64,000 nucleotides of DNA from Pseudomonas haemolytica (GTDB lineage Bacteria > Pseudomonadota > Gammaproteobacteria > Pseudomonadales > Pseudomonadaceae), in NCBI RefSeq assembly GCF_009659625.1, contig NZ_VOIW01000002.1, positions 496,001-560,000 on the forward strand. The letters run 5' to 3'. Made by a program: the position numbers and the translations under genes. This document shows, in pieces, positions 36,769-46,234 of the stretch; positions within the stretch are counted from its first letter, which is position 1; each line of letters starts with the position of its first letter. The notes below the pieces were generated by a model that saw nothing but the letters and a program-made list of their open reading frames with translations, was not told the DNA's origin and made no database searches.

Positions 36769-36927
36769 TCACGGTGCTATGCCGACAATGAGGGTTCCCG
36801 CTATGTATGCCGGACAAATAAGCAATATGGCGACAACGATTGGCGAGATACGCTGCCAGATGGTCGCCCAGGTCATTTGCCTGCTGTCGGTGGCTACGCT
36901 GTTCTGCTGACCGGACATTCGAAACAT
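36769..36927 (-). CDS. possible 52-aa membrane protein
   Basis: Reads MFRMSGQQNSVATDSRQM, then TWATIWQRISPIVVAILLIC and PAYIAGTLIVGIAP: a soluble head and one strong membrane helix. No clear ribosome site at either of the first two ATGs. The rest of 36402-36768 (upstream of DUF969) shows no gene I can support. Confidence 0.4.
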   Translation of the reverse strand: MFRMSGQQNSVATDSRQMTWATIWQRISPIVVAILLICPAYIAGTLIVGIAP

Positions 36928-36984
36928 GACAGTACGCCGCGAGGCGTCTCTGGGTGACTGTGGCCCAAATCACAGACAACAAAA

Positions 36985-37010
36985 AAGGGCCCACCTTTCG
37001 GTGAGCCCTT
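36985..37010 (-). terminator. terminator of tRNA-Val(GAC)
   Basis: Near-perfect stem AAGGGCTCACC/GGTGGGCCCTT with GAAA loop; on the minus strand followed by TTTTTT. Confidence 0.85.
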
Positions 37011-37039
37011 CTAGACCGCCCAGCAGAGCGGATTTTGTT

Positions 37040-37116
37040 TGGTAGGCGCGATTGGACTCGAACCAACGACCCCCACCATGTCAAGGTGGTGCTCTAACCA
37101 ACTGAGCTACGTGCCT
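37040..37116 (-). tRNA. tRNA-Val(GAC)
   Basis: 77 nt, CCA encoded. Anticodon stem CCACC/GGTGG with loop TTGACAT, anticodon GAC; T-loop GTTCGAGTC. Acceptor stem AGGCACG/CGCGCCT has one A-C mismatch. Confidence 0.95.
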
Positions 37117-37300
37117 GCTGTGAGGCGGCATTCTACGGAATTCCGGAGGGGTGTCAACATCTTTTTTGCAGCTAAGCCTATGAATATGCGAATTTTTTAT
37201 TTGCGCCAGGCATACCTGGGATTTTCGGGTGGCTGGCAGGCAATTTTCAACTCAGGTAGGATCGCCGCACTCGTAAAAAATATAAAACAGAGGTTCCAGG

Positions 37301-38584
37301 ATGGCGAACACCCCTTACCCCCAGTCGTATTACGCCGCTTCTGCGAATGCAGTTCCACCCCGCCCCGTACTGCAAGGTGAAGTCGAAACCGATGTGTGCG
37401 TGATCGGTGCCGGCTATACCGGGCTTTCCAGCGCGCTGTTTCTGCTGGAGAACGGTTTTCGCGTAACAGTACTGGAAGCCGCCAAGGTGGGTTTTGGTGC
37501 CTCGGGTCGTAACGGTGGGCAGATCGTCAACAGTTACAGCCGCGATATCGATGTGATCGAGCGCAGTGTCGGCCCCAAGCAAGCACAACTATTGGGGGAT
37601 ATGGCCTTTGAAGGCGGCAAGATCATCCGTGAGCGCGTGGCCAAATACCAGATTCAGTGCGACTTGAAGGATGGCGGCGTGTTCGCCGCACTCAACAGCA
37701 AGCATATGGGCCACCTGGAGTCGCAGAAGCGCCTGTGGGAGCGCTACGGCCATACGCAACTGGAGTTGCTGGATGAGCGCCGCATCCGCGAAGTGGTGGC
37801 CTGTGACAACTATGTCGGCGGCCTGCTCGACATGAGTGGCGGGCATATCCACCCGCTCAACCTGGCCCTGGGTGAAGCGGCGGCAGTGGAGTCCCTGGGC
37901 GGCACGATCTATGAGCATTCGGCTGCGGTGCGTATCGAGCGCGGCGCCAATCCTGTGGTTCACACTGCCGAAGGCAAGGTCAGAGCCAAATTCATCATCG
38001 TCGCGGGCAATGCCTACCTTGGGAACCTGGTGCCGGAGCTGGCGGCCAAGTCGATGCCGTGCGGCACCCAAGTCATCACCACTGCGCCATTGGGCGATGA
38101 ATTGGCCAGAACTTTGCTGCCGCAGGATTACTGCGTCGAGGACTGCAACTATCTACTCGATTACTACCGCCTCACCAGCGACAAGCGCCTGATCTTCGGC
38201 GGCGGCGTGGTGTATGGCGCGCGGGACCCGGCGAATATCGAAGCGATCATCCGACCGAAAATGCTCAAGGCATTCCCGCAGTTGAAAGACGTAAAGATCG
38301 ACTACGCCTGGACCGGCAACTTCCTGTTGACCCTGTCGCGCTTGCCGCAGGTCGGCCGCCTTGGCGATAACATCTATTACTCACAGGGCTGCAGCGGCCA
38401 TGGCGTGACGTACACGCACCTGGCAGGCAAGGTACTGGCAGAGGCGCTAAGAGGCCAGGCAGAACGTTTTGATGCGTTTGCGGATTTGCCGCATTACCCG
38501 TTCCCGGGCGGGCAGATGTTGCGCACGCCATTTGCGGCGTTGGGGGCTTGGTACTACGGGTTGCGGGATAAATTCGGAATGTAA
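37301..38584 (+). CDS. puuB: FAD-dependent oxidoreductase, gamma-glutamylputrescine oxidase-like
   Basis: 427 aa, DAO fold. Rossmann motif VCVIGAGYTGLSSALFLLE, FAD-binding GFGASGRNGGQIVNSYS, C-terminal YSQGCSGHGVTYTHLAG. This combination is typical of PuuB/OrdL amine oxidases that oxidise gamma-glutamylputrescine to the aldehyde. No other puu genes are adjacent, so the substrate is inferred. Confidence 0.85.
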   Translation: MANTPYPQSYYAASANAVPPRPVLQGEVETDVCVIGAGYTGLSSALFLLENGFRVTVLEAAKVGFGASGRNGGQIVNSYSRDIDVIERSVGPKQAQLLGDMAFEGGKIIRERVAKYQIQCDLKDGGVFAALNSKHMGHLESQKRLWERYGHTQLELLDERRIREVVACDNYVGGLLDMSGGHIHPLNLALGEAAAVESLGGTIYEHSAAVRIERGANPVVHTAEGKVRAKFIIVAGNAYLGNLVPELAAKSMPCGTQVITTAPLGDELARTLLPQDYCVEDCNYLLDYYRLTSDKRLIFGGGVVYGARDPANIEAIIRPKMLKAFPQLKDVKIDYAWTGNFLLTLSRLPQVGRLGDNIYYSQGCSGHGVTYTHLAGKVLAEALRGQAERFDAFADLPHYPFPGGQMLRTPFAALGAWYYGLRDKFGM

Positions 38585-38592
38585 GCACACAA

Positions 38593-38619
38593 TGTGGGAG
38601 CGGCTTGATCGCTCCCACA
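38593..38619. repeat. single REP-like hairpin
   Basis: TGTGGGAGC...GCTCCCACA with a 9-nt loop, between the convergent puuB and cytochrome genes; probably also a terminator. Confidence 0.65.
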
Positions 38620-38654
38620 ATTGTTGTGCGCTTCAGCCTAGCGCTACGCTGCCG

Positions 38655-39890
38655 TCATTGCGCCTTATGCTCGATGGCCGGCGCCTCAGCTTGCAGCTTC
38701 TGCACCTGGTTCACCGCCAGCTCAGCCGATTGCCCGCCCCAGCCTTGACGCAGATAGTTGAGCAGATCGGTCAGTTGCTGCGAGCTGAGTTTTCCGGCGA
38801 AACCCGGCATCGGTTGCATGCGCTCGAACCCGGAAAATTTCTGCTCACCGATACCGTCCTCGATCACACGCAGCAGGTTGCGCGGGTCTTGCAGGCGCAG
38901 CGTGGTGTTGCCGCGCATGGCCACCGCAATGTGCGGCTTGCCTTCGCCACCCGCGGCGTGGCAACCGGCGCAGACGTTCAAGTATTCCTGATGACCGCGC
39001 TGAGCGCTTGGGCTGAGTTTATCCACCGGCACTTCGACCAGCGCTTGAGCCGGCGGTGGTTTATCGCCGAGCAGGAACGTCGCCATCGCAGCCAGATCCG
39101 AATCGCTCAGGCCCTGGGTGCTGTTGTGGAACACCGGGAACATCTCGTTGAACATCGTGCCTTGCGCGCTCATGCCGTGCTTGAGGAACGTGCCCAGATC
39201 CTGCTCGTTCCAGCCGCGAGCGGCCAGGTCAGTGGCAAGCAGGCTGGGCGCCAGATAACCATTGAGGACGCCGCCGCTCAGGCGCTTGTCCAACTCCATC
39301 GCGCCCGGCAGGCCGCGGGGCGTATGGCATTCGCCGCAGTGCCCGAGCACCTCGACCATGTACTGGCCGCGTTTCCAGGCTGCGCTTTTGCCTTCGGCCG
39401 GCTCCAGTTTGAGGGCTTTGCCGTAGAGTACGTTCCAGCCCATCAGGCCCAGACGCACGTTGAACGGAAAGCTCAGGCTGGTCACCGGTGCTGCGCGCTC
39501 GATTGGCTCGATGGTTTTCAGGTACGCATGAATCGCGTCCGAATCTTCGCGCGGCATCAGGTGGTACGAGGTGTACGGCATCGCCGGATACAAATTCGCA
39601 CCGTCGCGACGCTTGCCTTCCGTCAGCGCAGCGAAGAACTCGTCATCGTTGTACAAACCGATGCCGTGGTCCTTGCTCGGCGTGATATTGGTACCGAAGA
39701 TCGTGCCGAACGGCGAGACGATCGGGAGGCCGCCCGCAAACGGCGCTCCGCCCGGCGCAGTGTGGCATGCCATGCAATCAGCCGCACGGGCGAGGTATTC
39801 GCCGCGCTTGACCTGATCATCGGCATGGGCAAGCAACACCGGCGCAGCCAGGCCGACCGCCAGGGTCAGGCGGGTCAGAAAAACCTTCAT
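38655..39890 (-). CDS. triheme cytochrome c subunit of a molybdenum dehydrogenase
   Basis: 411 aa. Signal peptide (1-23, AHA/DD). Three CxxCH heme sites: CMACH, CGECH and CAGCH, the layout of the cytochrome subunit of alcohol and aldehyde dehydrogenases. Takes electrons from the 2Fe-2S subunit to the respiratory chain. Starts 2 nt after the upstream gene; the longer frame to 40097 is an artefact. Confidence 0.92.
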   Translation of the reverse strand: MKVFLTRLTLAVGLAAPVLLAHADDQVKRGEYLARAADCMACHTAPGGAPFAGGLPIVSPFGTIFGTNITPSKDHGIGLYNDDEFFAALTEGKRRDGANLYPAMPYTSYHLMPREDSDAIHAYLKTIEPIERAAPVTSLSFPFNVRLGLMGWNVLYGKALKLEPAEGKSAAWKRGQYMVEVLGHCGECHTPRGLPGAMELDKRLSGGVLNGYLAPSLLATDLAARGWNEQDLGTFLKHGMSAQGTMFNEMFPVFHNSTQGLSDSDLAAMATFLLGDKPPPAQALVEVPVDKLSPSAQRGHQEYLNVCAGCHAAGGEGKPHIAVAMRGNTTLRLQDPRNLLRVIEDGIGEQKFSGFERMQPMPGFAGKLSSQQLTDLLNYLRQGWGGQSAELAVNQVQKLQAEAPAIEHKAQ

Positions 39891-39892
39891 GC

Positions 39893-40432
39893 TTAACCCT
39901 CCTTGACCAGGCCGAGATCGGTCAGCACGTTGCGGGTGGCGTTGTAGTAACGCACGTACCCGGTGCAACGGCAGACATGATGGCCCAGGCTGTCCTCGAT
40001 GACTTGCTCCAGCTTGCTTTGCACGGTCGGCTGGCGTTGCAGCTTTTCCACCAGCACCGTCGCCGCGTTGACGAAGCCCGGCGCGCAGTAGCTGCACTGG
40101 AACGCGAACTCATCCACGAAGCGCTGCTGGATCGGGTTCAGCTCAGTGACCTGGCCCGACTCGTCGCGCTTGGCGTGCGATTCGATGGTGCGCACTTTCT
40201 TGCCTTCGAAGTAATGCGCGCCCGTGATGCAAGTGCGCACTTCTTCGCTCGTGCCGTCCGGGTTGTCGACGATCACTACGCAAGCGTGGCAAATGCCTTG
40301 GCCGCAGCCAAGACGCGAGCCGGTAAGGTTTTTGTATTCGTGCAGGTAATCGATCATCGGCAGGTCATCAGGGATGTCCACCGGGCCGACGGATTGACCA
40401 TTGAGGGTCAGTTGAAGCGGACGGTTAGCCAT
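39893..40432 (-). CDS. 2Fe-2S subunit of the molybdenum dehydrogenase
   Basis: 179 aa. Plant-type cluster GCGQGICHACVV and second cluster CSYCAPGFVNAA...CRCTGYVRYYNA, the two 2Fe-2S domains of the xanthine oxidase family small subunit. No signal of its own; likely exported with the Tat-bearing large subunit. Overlaps the large subunit by 8 nt. Confidence 0.93.
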   Translation of the reverse strand: MANRPLQLTLNGQSVGPVDIPDDLPMIDYLHEYKNLTGSRLGCGQGICHACVVIVDNPDGTSEEVRTCITGAHYFEGKKVRTIESHAKRDESGQVTELNPIQQRFVDEFAFQCSYCAPGFVNAATVLVEKLQRQPTVQSKLEQVIEDSLGHHVCRCTGYVRYYNATRNVLTDLGLVKEG

Positions 40433-43256
40433 TGAGGGCCTCCTTGATGCGCGCAGCAGTGATTGGCAGGTCGCGAACACGTTTACCGATGGCATGCGCC
40501 ACGGCGTTACCGATGGCCCCGACGATCGGAATCATCACCACTTCAGCGATACCTTTGGACGGATCGCTTGGCGACAGCGCCGGCAGAATCTCCGACGTCT
40601 GTTTCCAGACGGCTACGTGACGCGCCATCGGCAGACGGTAACGGTTGAAGTTCCAGTCCCCCTCCCCCGGCCCGCCTTCATACAGCGGCATCTCTTCCAT
40701 CAACGCGTGACCGATGCCCATGGCGACACCGCCTTCGAGTTGGCCTTTAACCAATTGCTCAACCAGCACACGACCGCACTCGACCCACGAATGGTGATTG
40801 AGTACCTCGACCTGCGCCGAGCCCTTGTTGACCTTCAGCTCAACCAGCGTGGCGACCGGGCTGTAGTAAGTCACCGCAGCGTTGTTCAACTGCGTCGCTG
40901 GGTAGCTGATGTTCTGGCGATCCAGCAAGTGGAAACCGGCAGTGCTCATCAGCGCTTGCTTGGCCTTCGGTGCACCGTCGCCGTACTTCACGGCCAGAGC
41001 GTCGAGCGGCAGACGCTCGCGCACGCCGTCGATGCTGTACTCAGCCTCTGCCCAGCTCCAGCGGTTGAAACCGTGGACAGTGGCAGCGGTGACCAGGCCA
41101 CGCTCGTGAGCGCGCTTGGCCAGCGTTTCAAAGCTCAACGGCTGCATGCCGTTGGCGGTGAGTTTGCCGTCGACCCAATGCGCATCTTCACGGCGCACCA
41201 CATAAGGGTTGGCCTGGCCGCCAAATGGGCCTTGGCGCCAGATCTCCAGCGCCGCGGGCCACAGACCGTGGTTGAACAGCACGCGCGCCGCTTCACGGGT
41301 GGCGTGGCTGAAGTAGTACGCCGAGTTGGTCGCGGAAGACGCCGAAGCGAGCTTGCCAACCCAACGCGGGTTGCGCAGCAAGTTGTCCTGCTCGGCCTGG
41401 CTCATGATGTAAGGGTTGCCGCTGGTGATCAGCTGCATTTCCTTCCATTCTGTTTCGCCGGTCTTGACGTCGTGCGCCGGACTGCCGAGGAAATCGGCCA
41501 CCACCAGCGATTGAGAGGTAGACATGCCGGTGCCGATTTCGATACCGATGTGGCGCAGGCTGATGCGGCCGTCAGCGGTGAATTCGACACTGGCCATCGG
41601 CGCTTCGGAACCGGTGCCGAAGTCTTTCTGGCAGATGGCGAAACCAATGCCGTACCAGTTATCCGGGTCGGCGGCTTCGCGTTGTTGCTTGATCGCGTCG
41701 CGGTTTTTCCAGACGTCGTGCACAGCGGCCTTGTCGAGAATTTCGTGCAGGCGCAAGGCACCGGCAGGAATCGCGCCCTGGGTGTTTTTCATGCCCGAGC
41801 GCAGTGCGTTCTTGCGGCGCAGTTCGATTGCATCCACACCAAGGCGCCCGGCAATTTCGTCGACCATCATTTCGGTCGCTGCCATGCTTTGCAGGGTGCC
41901 GTACCCACGCATCGAGCCGGCCTCAACACCACGCGAGTGATACGCGGTGACTTGCAGGTCGTTCTGCGGCATGTAGTAGATCGACTGTGCGGCCGTGGCG
42001 CCCACTGCCGCTACCGAGGGGCTGTAGTTGATCCGGCCACCACCGTCGACGCTCATGTCAGCGAGGAAGATTTTGAAGGTGTGGTCGTTCTTGTCTACCG
42101 CCAATTGGTAGCGGATGTCGAACGAGTGACGCTTGATGCCGCTCTGGAACTGCTCGTAACGGTCATTCGCCAGGCGCACCGGCACACCGCCGCCATACAA
42201 CGCAGCGAGGGCCGCGTAGTAGACAAAGATGTTGTGGTCTTTGGAACCGTACCCCACGGTGTAACCGGGGTGCATGTTAAGGCTGGCCAGGCCGAAGCGC
42301 GATGGCGAGATCATTTTTGCGGTCTCGGTCGCAACTTCCAACGGGCATTGGGTGGCCACCACAAAATGCAGGGTCTTGGTGTGCGGATCGTACCAGCCGT
42401 TGCCATTGTCCGGCTCCATGGCAGCCGGTTCGATCGACGGGGTTTTGTAGCGCTCGTCAAACACCAGCCAGTTATCCGGCGGCGTGTTGATCTGGCCCTT
42501 CATGCGGTCGGCGTAGAACAGGCCGCGCTCGGTCAGGTTGCCGTGCAGGTTCGGCTGGGAATTCCACACCGGGCGACGGTTTTTCAACATCGGGAACAGG
42601 ATCGAATCCTTGAGACTGGCGAATTCGTCTTCATCTGCCGAGGTCGGGCCACCCACGCGCACATAGCGGAAGCTACCGTAAGGGTCGCCTTCGTAATAAG
42701 GCACTTTGGCGCCATAACGAATCGCTTTGTCATTGAATTTGAGTGCGTTCTTGGCCTGACGGAAACGCTCGAAGTCGTGCCAGATCAGGATCGCCACCGG
42801 GTGACCGATGAACATCGGCACTTTGCCTTCAGGCAGCAGCGGATCCGGAGCATGTTCTTCCGGAAAGACGATACCGTCCTTGTCCAGGTCGGCAGCGGTA
42901 ACAATACGATCCGGCTGCAGATCGGCGCCGAGCCACGACAGGTCGTAGCCCGCATAAATATGGTCGGCCTTGATGGTCTTGAGCAGCATGGCGTGGCCTT
43001 GCTGCTCAGGCCAACCTGGCATGTCTTTGGAACGGATATCGCGGGCGAACACTTTGCTGCCGCACACTTTCGACAAGGCATCGTTACGCTGGCGCGCCTT
43101 GCCGTTATTGCCCAGCCATTTTTCGGACGGCACGGTGACGCTGTTTTCCATCAAGGCAGCCAGCGCCTGGTTGCTGAGCGGCGTAAGCGTGACGCTCACA
43201 CCCGCTACCAGCCCGCCCTGAAGGAACGAGCGCCGGGTTATTTCACGGTTGGACAT
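40425..43256 (-). CDS. molybdopterin-binding subunit, xanthine dehydrogenase/aldehyde dehydrogenase family, Tat-exported
   Basis: 943 aa. Tat signal TRRSFLQGGLVAGVSVTLTP. Xanthine-oxidase-type domains: hammerhead region (~50-200), Mo-binding core with VEAGSMRGYG and GIEIGTGMSTSQS, and the terminal glutamate motif near GAIGNAVAHAIG. With the 2Fe-2S and cytochrome subunits it forms a periplasmic three-part hydroxylase/dehydrogenase (IorAB- or AldF-like). The substrate cannot be told; aldehydes or N-heterocycles are usual. Confidence 0.9.
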   Translation of the reverse strand: MSNREITRRSFLQGGLVAGVSVTLTPLSNQALAALMENSVTVPSEKWLGNNGKARQRNDALSKVCGSKVFARDIRSKDMPGWPEQQGHAMLLKTIKADHIYAGYDLSWLGADLQPDRIVTAADLDKDGIVFPEEHAPDPLLPEGKVPMFIGHPVAILIWHDFERFRQAKNALKFNDKAIRYGAKVPYYEGDPYGSFRYVRVGGPTSADEDEFASLKDSILFPMLKNRRPVWNSQPNLHGNLTERGLFYADRMKGQINTPPDNWLVFDERYKTPSIEPAAMEPDNGNGWYDPHTKTLHFVVATQCPLEVATETAKMISPSRFGLASLNMHPGYTVGYGSKDHNIFVYYAALAALYGGGVPVRLANDRYEQFQSGIKRHSFDIRYQLAVDKNDHTFKIFLADMSVDGGGRINYSPSVAAVGATAAQSIYYMPQNDLQVTAYHSRGVEAGSMRGYGTLQSMAATEMMVDEIAGRLGVDAIELRRKNALRSGMKNTQGAIPAGALRLHEILDKAAVHDVWKNRDAIKQQREAADPDNWYGIGFAICQKDFGTGSEAPMASVEFTADGRISLRHIGIEIGTGMSTSQSLVVADFLGSPAHDVKTGETEWKEMQLITSGNPYIMSQAEQDNLLRNPRWVGKLASASSATNSAYYFSHATREAARVLFNHGLWPAALEIWRQGPFGGQANPYVVRREDAHWVDGKLTANGMQPLSFETLAKRAHERGLVTAATVHGFNRWSWAEAEYSIDGVRERLPLDALAVKYGDGAPKAKQALMSTAGFHLLDRQNISYPATQLNNAAVTYYSPVATLVELKVNKGSAQVEVLNHHSWVECGRVLVEQLVKGQLEGGVAMGIGHALMEEMPLYEGGPGEGDWNFNRYRLPMARHVAVWKQTSEILPALSPSDPSKGIAEVVMIPIVGAIGNAVAHAIGKRVRDLPITAARIKEALNG

Positions 43257-43325
43257 GGATCATCCTCTGAGCGGTTATAAATCCGCCCTTATGGTTAAGT
43301 ACACCGATTCTCGAGACTTGCAGCA

Positions 43326-43387
43326 GCCTTTTGGGATGAATCAAAAGGCCATGATGACAGTGCAAAGTTGACCGAAGGGTTAACTTT
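43326..43387. promoter_or_regulatory. two inverted repeats upstream of the molybdenum dehydrogenase operon
   Basis: 43326-43349: GCCTTTTG and its inverse 8 nt apart. 43364-43387: AAAGTTGACC and GGTTAACTTT around GAAG (one mismatch). Both lie 70-130 bp before the large-subunit start; likely regulator sites. The rest of this 428-bp gap holds only tRNA terminators. Confidence 0.4.
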
Positions 43388-43445
43388 AAAGGTTTATGTG
43401 CCTGCGGCAAATAACCACATTGAAATTTTTTGACACAACAACGCA

Positions 43446-43483
43446 AAACGGCCGACGAGATCGATACGATCTGTCGGCCGTTT
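43446..43483 (-). terminator. hairpin downstream of the tRNA cluster
   Basis: Perfect 11-bp stem AAACGGCCGAC/GTCGGCCGTTT; read on the minus strand it ends in TTTTGCGTTG. Confidence 0.6.
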
Positions 43484-43583
43484 GCCTATCAATGGGCGGT
43501 GTTGGCGAGTGTTTTGGTGTAGCTGAAGAGATTGGCCGTTCGCCGCAGCGAACAAGAGGCTGGGACTTACAAACGCCAGACAC

Positions 43584-43613
43584 AAAAAACCCCGGTCTTT
43601 CGACCAGGGTCTT
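43584..43613 (-). terminator. terminator of the Val-Asp-Asp tRNA operon
   Basis: ACCCTGGTC/GACCGGGGT stem with GAAA loop, followed on the minus strand by TTTTTT; 72 nt after the last tRNA. Confidence 0.85.
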
Positions 43614-43684
43614 TGCTATCGGATCAAAGAGAGCCAGTGGCTTTCCTTGTGCTTCAAGGCGTTCAGCGGGCCTTGAGGCAGATA

Positions 43685-43761
43685 TGGCGCAGCGGACGGG
43701 ACTCGAACCCGCGACCCCCGGCGTGACAGGCCGGTATTCTAACCGACTGAACTACCGCTGC
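43685..43761 (-). tRNA. tRNA-Asp(GTC), copy 1
   Basis: 77 nt with CCA. Anticodon loop CTGTCAC between CCGGC and GCCGG, anticodon GTC. Identical to the copy at 43867. Confidence 0.97.
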
Positions 43762-43866
43762 GTATCGCTTGGCTGATTGAGCGTAAACCCTCAACCACCT
43801 TTAAACATCTGATCGATCAGCTTTGGCTTTTCAATCTCAAGCCCGACAAATCGAACCTGGAAAATA

Positions 43867-43943
43867 TGGCGCAGCGGACGGGACTCGAACCCGCGACCCC
43901 CGGCGTGACAGGCCGGTATTCTAACCGACTGAACTACCGCTGC
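43867..43943 (-). tRNA. tRNA-Asp(GTC), copy 2
   Basis: 77 nt, identical to the copy at 43685; the two are 105 bp apart and should be co-transcribed. Confidence 0.97.
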
Positions 43944-43998
43944 GCGTCGGTGCAACCTTTAATGTTGCGTCTTGCCCTGGGGCAAAACTCTCAAGAAG

Positions 43999-44074
43999 TG
44001 GTGGGTGATGACGGGATCGAACCGCCGACCCTCTGCTTGTAAGGCAGATGCTCTCCCAGCTGAGCTAATCACCC
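43999..44074 (-). tRNA. tRNA-Val(TAC)
   Basis: 76 nt with CCA. Acceptor GGGTGAT/ATCACCC; anticodon stem TCTGC/GCAGA with loop CTTACAA, anticodon TAC. First in the tRNA operon. Confidence 0.97.
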
Positions 44075-44181
44075 TTTGCTTCGTTGAGGCCGCGAAATTT
44101 ACGCAGGTAGCGGACCTAAGTCAATAGCCTGCTTGAAGTTTTTCTGAAAAAGACAAAATCACTTCAAGACCGCTACCCGCC

Positions 44182-44961
44182 CTACTCGCTGTAAATCATC
44201 TTCTTGCTCATGCCACCGTCCACCACAAACTCTTGCCCGGTGACGAACCCGGCCTGACGCGACAGCAACCAGGCCACCATCGCCGCCACGTCCTCCACCG
44301 TACCCACCCTGCCCGCTGGGTGCTGGGCATGATCGGCATCGGTGAGCGGCTCGGCACGGCGCGCAGCAGGATCACGCGCATCGATCCAGCCAGGGCTGAC
44401 CGCATTGACCCGTACTTCCGGCCCCAGGCTCATGGCCAAGGCGTGGGTCAGGGCCAGCAAGCCACCTTTACTCGCCGCATAGGCTTCGGTGTCCGGCTCC
44501 GATTGACGGGCCCGGGTCGACGCCAGGTTGACGATGGCACCGCCGTGGGCACGCAGGTACGGCGCACAGTGCTTGGCCAGCAACATCGGCCCACCGAGGT
44601 TCACCGCCAACACGCGATTCCAGTAAGCCAGATCGAGGCTTTCCAGGGTGATATTGCGCGGATCGGCCACCGCCGCATTGCACACCAACGCATCCAGGCG
44701 CCCGAACTGCCCAAGCACTTCGGCAACCCCCTGGGCGACTTGCTTCTCGTCGGCCACGTCCATGGTGATGAACCAGGCATTCTCGCCCAGCACCTTGGAC
44801 ACCCTGGAACCGCGCTCGCGGTCCAGGTCGGTCAACACCACCTGCCAGCCTTCGCTGATCAGCCACGCCGCAATCCCGAGACCAATGCCCCGTGCTGCAC
44901 CTGTCACCAGCGCAACGCGCCCATTACTGGCCGCTGCGGCCTCCATGGACCACTCGATCAC
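44182..44961 (-). CDS. SDR family oxidoreductase
   Basis: 259 aa, classical short-chain dehydrogenase. Cofactor motif [18 protein letters not shown], active site Ser in NLASTRA and YAASK with catalytic Tyr-Lys, then SPGWID. GTG 44961 overlaps the metZ stop as GTGA; ATG 44946 is the alternative start. Conserved behind metZ in Pseudomonas; substrate unknown. Confidence 0.88.
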   Translation of the reverse strand: MIEWSMEAAAASNGRVALVTGAARGIGLGIAAWLISEGWQVVLTDLDRERGSRVSKVLGENAWFITMDVADEKQVAQGVAEVLGQFGRLDALVCNAAVADPRNITLESLDLAYWNRVLAVNLGGPMLLAKHCAPYLRAHGGAIVNLASTRARQSEPDTEAYAASKGGLLALTHALAMSLGPEVRVNAVSPGWIDARDPAARRAEPLTDADHAQHPAGRVGTVEDVAAMVAWLLSRQAGFVTGQEFVVDGGMSKKMIYSE

Positions 44962-46169
44962 AAGGCAGCCAGCCCGCGGGCCAGGTCTGCCTGCAAGTCA
45001 GCGACATCTTCCAGGCCTACCGCGACGCGGATCAGGCTGTCACGAATGCCGGCCGCTTCACGCTCCTGCGGCGCCAGGCGCCCGTGGGAGGTGGTGCTCG
45101 GGTGAGTGATGGTGGTCTTGCTGTCACCCAGGTTGGCGGTGATGGAGATCAAGCGCGTCGCATCGATAAAGCGCCAGGCACCCTCTTTGCCGCCCTTGAC
45201 TTCAAAGCTCACCACCGCGCCAAACCCACGCTGCTGGCGCTGGGCCAATGCGTGTTGCGGATGGCTCTTGAGGCCGGCGTAGTGCACCTTCTCGATACCG
45301 TCCTGCTGCTCCAGCCACTCGGCCAGCGCCTGGGCGTTGGCGCAATGGGCTTTCATGCGCAGGCTGAGGGTTTCCAGACCCTTGAGGAAGATCCAGGCGT
45401 TGAACGGGCTCAGGGTCGGGCCGGCAGTGCGCAAAAAGCCCACCACTTCCTTCATCTGCTCACTGCGGCCAGCTACCACGCCGCCCATGCAACGGCCCTG
45501 GCCGTCGATGAACTTGGTGGCCGAGTGCACCACGATGTCCGCACCCAGCTTCAGCGGTTGCTGCAAGGCCGGGGTGCAGAAGCAGTTGTCCACTACCAGC
45601 ATCGCGCCCTTGGCGTGCGCGACTTCGGACAGCGCAGTGATATCCACCAGTTCAGCCAGCGGGTTGGAGGGCGATTCGACGAACAACAGCTTGGTGTTGG
45701 CCTTGATTGCTGCGTCCCAACCAGACAGATCCGCCAGGGGCACGTAATCCACCTCGATACCGAAACGCTTGAAGTACTTTTCGAACAGGCTGATGGTGGA
45801 GCCGAATACGCTGCGCGATACCAGCACATGGTCGCCAGCACTGCACAGGCTCATCACCACCGCCAGGATGGCCGCCATGCCAGTGGCGGTCGCCACGGCC
45901 TGCTCAGCGCCTTCCAGGGCCGCGATGCGCTCTTCGAACGCACGCACGGTCGGGTTGGTGTAGCGCGAATACACGTTGCCCGGCACTTCGCCGGCAAAAC
46001 GCGCAGCGGCGTCGGCGGCAGTACGGAAAACATAGCTGGAGGTGAAGAACATCGGGTCACCGTGCTCACCTTCCGGGGTGCGGTGCTGGCCGGCGCGCAC
46101 AGCCAGGGTATCGAAAGCTACGCCATCGAGGTCGCTGTCCAAGCGACCGGCATCCCATTCCTGACTCAT
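44958..46169 (-). CDS. metZ: O-succinylhomoserine sulfhydrylase
   Basis: 403 aa, Cys/Met-metabolism PLP enzyme. PLP lysine in [13 protein letters not shown], cofactor loop [15 protein letters not shown]-terminal [12 protein letters not shown]. Makes homocysteine directly from O-succinylhomoserine and sulfide, the usual Pseudomonas methionine route. 65 nt after purF. Confidence 0.95.
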   Translation of the reverse strand: MSQEWDAGRLDSDLDGVAFDTLAVRAGQHRTPEGEHGDPMFFTSSYVFRTAADAAARFAGEVPGNVYSRYTNPTVRAFEERIAALEGAEQAVATATGMAAILAVVMSLCSAGDHVLVSRSVFGSTISLFEKYFKRFGIEVDYVPLADLSGWDAAIKANTKLLFVESPSNPLAELVDITALSEVAHAKGAMLVVDNCFCTPALQQPLKLGADIVVHSATKFIDGQGRCMGGVVAGRSEQMKEVVGFLRTAGPTLSPFNAWIFLKGLETLSLRMKAHCANAQALAEWLEQQDGIEKVHYAGLKSHPQHALAQRQQRGFGAVVSFEVKGGKEGAWRFIDATRLISITANLGDSKTTITHPSTTSHGRLAPQEREAAGIRDSLIRVAVGLEDVADLQADLARGLAAL

Positions 46170-46207
46170 GCTGCGACTCCTTACTCAATTCTTTATTTAA
46201 GATACAA

Positions 46208-46228
46208 AACCGGCCCCTCAGGGCCGGC
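46208..46228 (-). terminator. terminator between purF and metZ
   Basis: GCCGGCCC/GGGGCCGG stem with a 4-nt loop, TTTTG tail on the minus strand. Confidence 0.75.
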
Positions 46229-46234
46229 TGTTAC

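Noticed and set aside
36692..37084. 130-codon minus-strand frame running into tRNA-Val
   Set aside because: Reads through the tRNA and its terminator; a different frame (36769-36927) is more protein-like.
40494..43280. 928-codon open frame opposite the molybdenum subunit
   Set aside because: Antisense shadow of a gene with clear motifs; Arg/His/Val-rich without fold.
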